DNA of 11,228 nt from Chloroflexales bacterium (GTDB lineage Bacteria > Chloroflexota > Chloroflexia > Chloroflexales > Chloroflexaceae), in NCBI GenBank assembly GCA_013336035.1, contig JAAXUL010000173.1, forward strand, positions 1-11,228, given 5' to 3'. The notes beneath the pieces were generated by a model. It ran no database searches, was not told the DNA's origin, and saw only the letters and a list, made by a program, of their open reading frames with translations. Shown piece by piece: positions 6,613 to 11,228 of this stretch. The position numbers were made by a program, and so were the translations under genes. Positions within the stretch are counted from its first letter, which is position 1. Every line of letters starts with the position of its first letter.

Positions 6613-6641
6613 TGACAATTTTCCTTGATTTCTATATAATT
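6613..6641 (+). promoter_or_regulatory. Perfect-consensus sigma-70 promoter of pufB
   Basis: TTGACA (6613-6618) and TATAAT (6636-6641) are both exact consensus and are separated by 17 nt. They sit in an AT-rich island within otherwise GC-rich DNA. Transcription would start near 6648, leaving a leader of about 148 nt before pufB that contains a small hairpin (AACCCG 6690-6695 with CGGGTT 6700-6705, tetraloop CCGA). A promoter this strong fits the very high demand for antenna peptides. Confidence 0.8.
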
Positions 6642-6795
6642 TGCCCAGCATTAGTGATTTACATCCACTTCGCTCTTCCCTTAGCTTCCAACCCGCCGAC
6701 GGGTTCGGATGGTGCGACGATCGCCGCCAGGCGCGCTGGTCGTACCTGGTGTTTATCGCCCGTGGATCGTGTCTGTATCAACCGGAGGTTCGCCC

Positions 6796-6966
6796 ATGCG
6801 CGACGATGACGATCTGGTCCCTACGAAGTGGCGGTCGCTGTTCAACAACCAGGATTGGCTGATGCACGACATCATGGTGAAGTCCTTCTGGGCCTTCGGC
6901 GTGATTGCGGCCATCGCCCACCTTCTGGTCTGGCTCTGGCGCCCGTGGCTGCAGGCCGGTTTCTAA
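6796..6966 (+). CDS. pufB: B808-866 light-harvesting complex, beta chain
   Basis: The 56-residue antenna peptide begins MRDDDDLVP, nearly the same as the Chloroflexus aurantiacus B808-866 beta chain as I recall it. A polar N-terminus (1-20) is followed by one membrane helix (about 27-50). H42 in the AHLLVWLW block is the expected axial ligand of the B866 bacteriochlorophyll a, and H24 in WLMHDI probably serves the B808 pigment. The W and R/P residues near the end match the usual C-terminal pigment contacts. GGAGGT lies 6 nt before the ATG; longer versions of this frame starting at 6709 lack such a site. It pairs with the alpha chain encoded 95 nt downstream to form the membrane ring around the reaction centre. 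The strong promoter at 6613-6641 drives it. Confidence 0.95.
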   Translation: MRDDDDLVPTKWRSLFNNQDWLMHDIMVKSFWAFGVIAAIAHLLVWLWRPWLQAGF

Positions 6967-7000
6967 CGCTTGGTGTGGGCGGCCAGATCGGCTAGCCATT

Positions 7001-7029
7001 TTGGCAGCAGCCCGCTGGTCTCCTACAAT
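7001..7029 (+). promoter_or_regulatory. Candidate internal promoter of pufA
   Basis: TTGGCA (7001-7006) and TACAAT (7024-7029) are spaced by exactly 17 nt in the gap between pufB and pufA. Each differs from consensus by one base. Transcription would begin near 7036, about 26 nt before the pufA ATG. It may supply extra alpha chain, or the match may be chance. Confidence 0.45.
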
Positions 7030-7061
7030 CTCATTATCTTGAGAGCAAAGGAGGGGCGCCT

Positions 7062-7235
7062 ATGCCTCCACGTAGCCCGGTTCGCACCAACCTCGTGATC
7101 TTCACGATCCTTGGTTTCGTCGTCGCCCTGCTCATTCACTTCATCGTGCTGAGTTCGGTGCGCTACAACTGGCTCGACAACCTGACCCCTCAGGGGACGG
7201 CCGGTATGATCACTCTCCTCCTGAGCGCCTTTTGA
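7062..7235 (+). CDS. pufA: B808-866 light-harvesting complex, alpha chain
   Basis: The 57-residue product begins MPPRSPVRTN and has a single membrane helix (about 11-32). H26 in ALLIHFIVL is the expected ligand of the B866 bacteriochlorophyll. The sequence from PRSPVRTN to FIVLSS is close to the Chloroflexus B808-866 alpha chain as I remember it. The C-terminal part (YNWLDN, then a Gly/Thr linker and LLLSAF) resembles the precursor tail, which in Chloroflexus is, to my knowledge, trimmed in the mature protein. A strong AAAGGAGGGG (7047-7056) precedes the ATG. The protein partners with PufB in the peripheral or core antenna ring in the cytoplasmic membrane. The gap of 95 nt between pufB and pufA is long for an antenna pair, and a promoter-like site lies inside it. 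Confidence 0.95.
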   Translation: MPPRSPVRTNLVIFTILGFVVALLIHFIVLSSVRYNWLDNLTPQGTAGMITLLLSAF

Positions 7236-7303
7236 GGCGATCAGTCGGCTGATTGCCGGCGGCGCCTGCGCGCCCCCTGTCAACGGGAGCGTAATGACGA
7301 AGC

Positions 7304-7336
7304 GACAACCGCCAGCAGACTATGCTGGCGGTTGTT
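7304..7336 (+). terminator. Strong hairpin between pufA and pufC
   Basis: Bases 7305-7317 (ACAACCGCCAGCA) pair perfectly with 7323-7335 around a 5-nt loop, plus a G-U pair at the base. Only a short T-run (GTTT) follows. The stem lies 70 nt after pufA and 200 nt before pufC. It should either terminate most transcripts or protect the 3' end of an abundant short pufBA mRNA. Confidence 0.7.
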
Positions 7337-7355
7337 TGCCGTCAGGGTTGTGGGA

Positions 7356-7372
7356 TTGCACCTTTTTTGCAC
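7356..7372 (+). promoter_or_regulatory. TTGCAC direct repeat upstream of the pufC promoter
   Basis: TTGCAC occurs at 7356-7361 and again at 7367-7372, 11 bp apart (one helical turn), separated by C and four T. The pair lies about 50-65 bp upstream of the expected pufC start, where an activator could bind on one face of the helix. No regulator can be named from sequence alone. Confidence 0.35.
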
Positions 7373-7384
7373 ATAGGACAAAAT

Positions 7385-7413
7385 TTGACCTACCAAAACA
7401 GCGGGTGTATACT
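7385..7413 (+). promoter_or_regulatory. Sigma-70 promoter of pufC
   Basis: TTGACC (7385-7390) and TATACT (7408-7413) are spaced by 17 nt, each one base from consensus. Transcription would start near 7420 and give a leader of about 113 nt with GGCC-N5-GGCC at its 5' end and a 10-bp GC palindrome at 7491-7500. With the hairpin at 7304-7336 it separates pufC expression from that of pufBA. Confidence 0.6.
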
Positions 7414-7532
7414 TGGGCCAGCAAGGCCCGCGCCCAGTAACATGCCCCGTCCCTCTCGCAGTCCTGCACGTTGGAGCCGGCCCCGTATGTGCGGCGCCGC
7501 CGGGCTGCTGACCTGGAGTTGAGGAGACTCCT

Positions 7533-8786
7533 ATGCAATCGCCAACTCGTCCCTCGGATCGACAGGCGGCGATCTTCGTCTCGGTAGCCGTGGGCATCGT
7601 CGTGGCAGTAATCACGACGGCCACCTTCTGGTGGATCTACAGCCTCACCCTTGGCCCCGAGCGCGCGGCCACAGCGGCGGCCCTGGCGAACGCCCCCCGC
7701 TGGAGCCCTAGCGATGGCGCGAAGGTTATCACCGCCGCCCAGCCCAACGCCCCCACCGACGGCCGCAAGCCCTGGCTCGGCCAGCAGGCCTGGACTGAAG
7801 GCGTCCAGGCTGGCCAGGCCTGGATCACAATGATCCCGACCCCCGCCAACGCCCAGGTGCTCAAGGGTCTGACCTCGGCCGAGATCTGGACCTATATGGT
7901 CCAGTACGTCTCGGGCGGGCTCGGCGTCAGCTGCCAGTACTGCCACGACATCACCAACTTCGCAGCCGACACCTTCCCGCAGAAGCTCGCCGCGCGATCG
8001 ATGTTCCGCATGGTGAGCGACGTCAACGCCAAGTTCATCACCACTCTGCCCAACTGGCGCGGCAACTATCTCCAGTGCGCAACCTGCCATAACAGCGCAC
8101 CCCAGAACCTCGAGACCGTCAGCCCGCAGTTCATCAAGAGCGTCCCGCCCATCCAGGTTACGGTGGACCCCCTCGACGAGACGGGCACACCAATCACCGA
8201 CCCGGCGAAGAAGCCCGAGGCCATCCGCGACCAGGTCGCCCTGCAAGACGCGGTACTCTTCTACATCTATAACTATCAGGTCTGGAAGCCCTTCGACGGC
8301 ACCGAGGGCAGCGGCCGCGGCTCTCTCGCCCTGACCTACGAGGGCGGGCGCACCCAGGACCAGGTGACGATCAACCAGAACGTGATGAACAACCACGCAT
8401 GGTCCCTCGGGGTCGGCTGCACGTTCTGTCACAACTCGCGCAACTTCGTGGCCTTCGAGCTGAACGCGGCCGGCAACCTCGCCAACCCGGTCTACGGCTA
8501 CAACAAGCTGAAGGCACAGCAGATGATGCAGCTGACGACCTACCTGGCCCAGAACTGGCCGACCTACGGGGCAATCGCCAAGACCGCGGTCCCCACGGCC
8601 CTCGAGGGCGGCGCCAGCGCATTCTCGTACCAGACCCTCAGCGACGGCCAGATCTATAATACGCCCGGCTGCTACACCTGCCACCGCGGCGTAAACGTCC
8701 CCCTTGGCTCGCTGAACCAGGCCAGCGTCCCAGCAGGCGCCGCGGGCAATGTCTCACTGCCACCAGTCCTCCGCGGTACCCAGTAG
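7533..8786 (+). CDS. pufC: Membrane-anchored tetrahaem reaction-centre cytochrome c
   Basis: The 417-residue cytochrome donates electrons to the photo-oxidised special pair of the type II reaction centre (cytochrome c-554 in Chloroflexus). Four haem-binding CxxCH motifs are present: CQYCH (134-138), CATCH (182-186), CTFCH (296-300) and CYTCH (380-384). Met-bearing helices precede them (for example M122, M157/M160, M285, M331/M332) and could supply axial ligands, as is usual for this family. A hydrophobic segment (about 12-38) near the N-terminus has no lipobox Cys, so the protein is held by an uncleaved helix instead of a lipid, with the haem domain outside the cytoplasmic membrane. GAGGAG lies 6 nt before the ATG. 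It sits after pufBA without pufLM nearby, so its partner subunits must be encoded elsewhere. Confidence 0.95.
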   Translation: MQSPTRPSDRQAAIFVSVAVGIVVAVITTATFWWIYSLTLGPERAATAAALANAPRWSPSDGAKVITAAQPNAPTDGRKPWLGQQAWTEGVQAGQAWITMIPTPANAQVLKGLTSAEIWTYMVQYVSGGLGVSCQYCHDITNFAADTFPQKLAARSMFRMVSDVNAKFITTLPNWRGNYLQCATCHNSAPQNLETVSPQFIKSVPPIQVTVDPLDETGTPITDPAKKPEAIRDQVALQDAVLFYIYNYQVWKPFDGTEGSGRGSLALTYEGGRTQDQVTINQNVMNNHAWSLGVGCTFCHNSRNFVAFELNAAGNLANPVYGYNKLKAQQMMQLTTYLAQNWPTYGAIAKTAVPTALEGGASAFSYQTLSDGQIYNTPGCYTCHRGVNVPLGSLNQASVPAGAAGNVSLPPVLRGTQ

Positions 8787-8795
8787 GAACTTCGA

Positions 8796-8846
8796 CTGAG
8801 ATGTGAGACGTGAGACACGCCACGACCGCGGCGTCTCACGTCTCGC
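8796..8846 (+). terminator. Heptamer-based hairpin between pufC and bchG
   Basis: Three 7-bp units (CTGAGAT, GTGAGAC, GTGAGAC) at 8796-8816 are followed, in inverted form, by GTCTCAC and GTCTCGC at 8833-8846. Bases 8805-8816 pair perfectly with 8833-8844 around a 16-nt loop. The stem starts about 20 nt after the pufC stop and could stop or slow transcription, although no U-tract follows. It is also a second heptanucleotide repeat array in this window. Confidence 0.55.
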
Positions 8847-8869
8847 CATATCTGGTCGCGCGCCTTCAC

Positions 8870-8875
8870 TAGAAT
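8870..8875 (+). promoter_or_regulatory. Possible -10 box next to the bchG start
   Basis: TAGAAT lies 10 nt before the bchG ATG. If used, transcription would start only about 4 nt before the start codon, giving a nearly leaderless mRNA, which would agree with the lack of a Shine-Dalgarno sequence there. There is no good -35, so this is weak. Confidence 0.22.
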
Positions 8876-8885
8876 CGAGCCGTCA

Positions 8886-9851
8886 ATGAGCGACATTAGC
8901 AAAGGCCCCGGGCTGGCCCCGACACCCCCGTCTGCCGCCAAGGGCCCCCGCATCGAGAGACCCCGCCCGGGGTCGCCCCTCACCGGCTTCCGCAGCACCC
9001 TCAGCAACTCGATCACCTTGATGAAGCCAGTGACCTGGTTTGCCCCGGCATGGGCCTTCCTCTGTGGGGCTGTCGCCAGCGGCGGCCTTAGCTGGCAGGT
9101 CGAGCCCCTCGGCCGGCTGGCCGCCGGTATCTTTATGGCCGGGCCAATTCTCTGCGGGCTGTCGCAGGTGGTCAACGACTACTGCGACCGTGATGTCGAC
9201 GCGATCAACGAGCCCCACAGGCTCATCCCCTCAGGCAAGGTCTCGCTGCGCCACGTCTATATCCTGACGATCATCCTCACCTGGATCGGCACCAGTGTCG
9301 CCCTGCTTCTCGGCGGCCAGGTGGCGCTCTTCGTCGGCCTCGGCTTTGTCTGCGCCCTGGCCTACAGCATCAAGCCCCTGCGGGCCAAGCGCAACGGCTG
9401 GTTCGGCAACGCCCTCGTCGCCATCTCATACGAGGGCCTCGCCTGGATGGCTGGCCACGTCGCCTTTGCCCCCATCACCGGCCAGAGCGTCGCCATCGCC
9501 CTGCTCTACTCGCTCGGCGCCCACGGTATCATGACCGTCAATGATTTTAAGAGCATCAAGGGCGATACCCTGATGGGCATCCGGTCTATCCCCGTCCAGT
9601 ACGGCAAGGTTATGGCGGCCCGGATGGTCGTCGTGATCATGGGCGCGGCCCAGATCGGCGTGATCACCCTGCTCTTCGTCTGGGGCAACCCCATCGCCGC
9701 CGGCATCGTCGCCCTACTCCTCGCCCTCCAGAGCGTCCCCAACGTGCGCTTCATCCGCGACCCCGAGCACAACGAGGTCTTCTTCAACGCTACCGCGATT
9801 ATGCTCTACGTCTGGGGTATGCTGGCCGCCGCAATCGGGCTGGCAGCGTAG
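8886..9851 (+). CDS. bchG: Bacteriochlorophyll a synthase
   Basis: The 321-residue UbiA-family prenyltransferase esterifies bacteriochlorophyllide a with geranylgeranyl or phytyl diphosphate in the membrane. The first Asp-rich motif is NDYCDRDVDAINEPHRLIPSG (starting at residue 97), with D98, D101, D103 and D105 binding the Mg-diphosphate, and its EPHRLIPSG end is typical of chlorophyll synthases. The second is NDFKSIKGD (219-227). About seven to nine hydrophobic helices follow from residue 48. The N-terminal 40 residues are polar and Pro-rich and precede the conserved core. No clear ribosome binding site is seen before the ATG at 8886. Being downstream of pufC and upstream of bchP, it supplies pigment for the antenna encoded in the same cluster. 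BchG rather than the BChl c synthase BchK is the better call because of its linkage to puf and bchP. Confidence 0.92.
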   Translation: MSDISKGPGLAPTPPSAAKGPRIERPRPGSPLTGFRSTLSNSITLMKPVTWFAPAWAFLCGAVASGGLSWQVEPLGRLAAGIFMAGPILCGLSQVVNDYCDRDVDAINEPHRLIPSGKVSLRHVYILTIILTWIGTSVALLLGGQVALFVGLGFVCALAYSIKPLRAKRNGWFGNALVAISYEGLAWMAGHVAFAPITGQSVAIALLYSLGAHGIMTVNDFKSIKGDTLMGIRSIPVQYGKVMAARMVVVIMGAAQIGVITLLFVWGNPIAAGIVALLLALQSVPNVRFIRDPEHNEVFFNATAIMLYVWGMLAAAIGLAA

Positions 9852-9875
9852 CGACCCCGCTCGTACCTGTAACGT

Positions 9876-9919
9876 GGGCGCCCCCTAAGCGCCCCCCCGC
9901 GGAGCGCCGCACGCGCTCC
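9876..9919 (+). other. Two small hairpins between bchG and bchP
   Basis: GGGCGC (9876-9881) pairs with GCGCCC (9889-9894) around 7 nt, and GGAGCGC (9901-9907) pairs with GCGCTCC (9913-9919) around 5 nt. Neither has a U-tract. They fill most of the 86-nt gap and may modulate the level of bchP relative to bchG, or simply reflect GC-rich DNA. Confidence 0.35.
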
Positions 9920-9937
9920 CTAGTCAGGAAAAAGGGA

Positions 9938-11173
9938 ATGGCGCAACGCGTCCTGATCGTGGGCGCCTCCGTCGGCGGAGCCACGGCGGCTATCGCTTTA
10001 CGGGGCCTCGGCGTCGAGACGGTGCTGCTCGAGAAGGAGCTGGAGCGGGCTAAGCCATGCGGCGGGGCCATCCCCCCCGCGGCCTTCAACGAGTTCGACC
10101 TCCCCCAGTCGCTCATCGACCGCAAGGTCAAGAGCTGCCTGATCGTCTCGCCCTCCGGCCAGGAGACCCGCGTGCCGGTGGTCGGCAGCGTGCCCACCTC
10201 TGACGATTTCGTCGCGATGGTCCGCCGCGAGGTCTTCGACGGCTTCCTGCGCCAGCGCGCCCAGGAGCGCGGCGCCGAGCTGATCCACGCCCAGCTCACC
10301 GGGCTGCGCGTCGAGCCCCAGGGCGTCACAGCAACCTACCGATCGATCGCCGACGGCTCCGAGCACACGCTCACCGCCGACGCGGTGATCGGCGCCGATG
10401 GGGCCTACTCACCCACCGCCCGTATGCTCGGCCTCCCTCACCTCCCCCGCGCCGTCGCCATCCAGGAGCGTATCGCCCTCCCCGACAGCCAGATGGCCCG
10501 CTGGGAGGATACGGCCGAGCTCTTCCTCGGCTACGAGGTGAGCCCCGACCTCTACGCCTGGGCCTTCCCCAAGTGCGACCATATCGCCATCGGCATCGGC
10601 GCCGGCCCCGGCCACACCGAGAAGGCCAAGATCCTGCTCGCCAACCTCAAGGCCCGCCTCGGCCCGGCCCTCGACGGCGGACGCCTCATCATGCGCGAGG
10701 CCCACGCCCTGCCGATGGAGCCCCGCAAGCAGATGGCCTTCGACCGCGCTATGCTGATCGGCGACGCCGCCGGCCTGGTGGTCCACACCTCCGGCGAGGG
10801 CATCTACTGGGCGATGAAGAGCGGCCAGCTGGCCGCCGAAGTCCTCGCCCGCCACCTCGACGCGCCCAGCGCCGCCAACCTGCGCGCCTACGAGCGACGC
10901 TGGTGGAAGCAGTACGGCACGATGTATACCTTCCTGCGCTGGCTTCAGCGCTGGGGCTACGGCAACGAGCGCCAGATGGAGGTCTTCACCGAGATGTGCC
11001 GCAACCCCGATGTGCAGCGCCTCACCTTCGATAGCTATATGCACAAGTCGATGATCCCCGCCCCCTGGGGCGCCCAGCTGCGCATGACGTGGGACATCCT
11101 CGGCGCGCAGGCCCGCAACTACCTTCGCCGCCGCACCCCCCTGCGCGAGCAGAGGCGCTACGTGACCGTGTAG
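9938..11173 (+). CDS. bchP: Geranylgeranyl reductase of bacteriochlorophyll synthesis
   Basis: The 411-residue flavoprotein reduces the geranylgeranyl tail of bacteriochlorophyll a (or the diphosphate) to phytyl, using NADPH. The N-terminal FAD-binding turn is GASVGG (9-14), a variant of GxGxxG, followed by an acidic residue at the end of strand 2 (E32). A conserved CGG (41-43) comes next, then GADGAYSPTAR (152-162) and the second FAD motif in LIGDAAGLV, with G275 and D276, followed by SGEGIYWAM. This order is typical for the BchP/ChlP family. The C-terminal region is amphipathic and basic and may touch the membrane where BchG works. The ATG at 9938 is preceded by AGGA about 9 nt away. It is the last gene seen on this strand, and a hairpin follows it. 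Confidence 0.92.
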   Translation: MAQRVLIVGASVGGATAAIALRGLGVETVLLEKELERAKPCGGAIPPAAFNEFDLPQSLIDRKVKSCLIVSPSGQETRVPVVGSVPTSDDFVAMVRREVFDGFLRQRAQERGAELIHAQLTGLRVEPQGVTATYRSIADGSEHTLTADAVIGADGAYSPTARMLGLPHLPRAVAIQERIALPDSQMARWEDTAELFLGYEVSPDLYAWAFPKCDHIAIGIGAGPGHTEKAKILLANLKARLGPALDGGRLIMREAHALPMEPRKQMAFDRAMLIGDAAGLVVHTSGEGIYWAMKSGQLAAEVLARHLDAPSAANLRAYERRWWKQYGTMYTFLRWLQRWGYGNERQMEVFTEMCRNPDVQRLTFDSYMHKSMIPAPWGAQLRMTWDILGAQARNYLRRRTPLREQRRYVTV

Positions 11174-11206
11174 CCCCTCACCGCGCTCACGGCAACAGAA
11201 AGAACC

Positions 11207-11228
11207 CTGTCGGGGCCAGGCCCGACAG
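11207..11228 (+). terminator. Hairpin after bchP, at the window edge
   Basis: CTGTCGGG (11207-11214) pairs perfectly with CCCGACAG (11221-11228) around a 6-nt loop, 33 nt after the bchP stop. The window ends at the last stem base, so the T-run expected for an intrinsic terminator cannot be checked. Confidence 0.6.

Noticed and set aside
6649..6795. Possible riboswitch in the pufB leader
   Set aside because: Only one short 6-bp hairpin is evident and no known riboswitch core was recognised; the leader is simply described with the promoter.
7442..7522. 26-codon upstream reading frame ending in the pufC ribosome binding site
   Set aside because: It could in principle couple to pufC, but it has no good ribosome binding site and an Arg/Pro-rich product typical of random GC-rich sequence.
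7320..8684. Minus-strand open frame of 454 codons opposite pufC
   Set aside because: pufC has four haem motifs, a ribosome binding site and family similarity; the opposite frame is a Gly/Val/Arg-rich shadow that runs through the pufA-pufC hairpin.
1..11228. CRISPR arrays, insertion sequences, tRNA or rRNA genes
   Set aside because: No regularly spaced 24-40-bp repeats, transposase motifs or cloverleaf-like sequences were found on either strand by eye.

Overview
This window comes from a GC-rich filamentous anoxygenic phototroph of the Chloroflexota (green non-sulfur bacteria). The evidence is a light-harvesting and pigment cluster, pufB-pufA-pufC-bchG-bchP. Its two antenna peptides are close to the Chloroflexus B808-866 beta and alpha chains as I remember them, and its reaction-centre cytochrome has four CxxCH haem motifs and an N-terminal membrane anchor. 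No pufL or pufM lies between the antenna genes and pufC. That matches the split arrangement I recall for Chloroflexus and its relatives rather than the pufBALMC operon of Roseiflexus. The genus cannot be named from this window.

Left part, all minus strand (about 1-6390). Reading in the direction of transcription, from 6387 downward, there are two ABC half-transporters, a three-gene unit and a small membrane protein. The transporters (4558-6387 and 2750-4540) are coupled and look like a heterodimeric exporter with one degenerate ATP site. The three-gene unit is a histidine phosphatase (MSMEG_4193 type, 1873-2649), a DUF3090 protein (1347-1880) and an SCO1664-type PI-kinase-like protein (601-1338). 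This trio is also clustered in actinobacteria and its function is unknown. The last gene, a two-helix membrane protein (54-506), has a leader RNA that could fold back over its ribosome binding site.

Middle (6388-6795). This divergent intergenic region of about 400 bp carries, on the minus strand, an extended -10 promoter and a perfect 20-bp palindrome in front of the transporter operon. On the plus strand it carries an AT-rich island with a perfect TTGACA-17-TATAAT promoter in front of pufB.

Right part, all plus strand (6796-11228). pufB and pufA encode the B808-866 antenna. A strong hairpin then separates them from pufC, which has its own good promoter. bchG (bacteriochlorophyll synthase) and bchP (geranylgeranyl reductase) follow. 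The products fit together: BchG attaches the isoprenoid tail to bacteriochlorophyllide a, BchP saturates that tail, PufA/PufB bind the finished pigment, and PufC feeds electrons back to the photo-oxidised reaction centre encoded elsewhere. Promoter and hairpin placement suggests that the antenna pair is expressed far above pufC and the pigment genes. Heptanucleotide tandem repeats occur once inside the transporter gene and once between pufC and bchG. I see no mobile element, CRISPR array, tRNA or rRNA.
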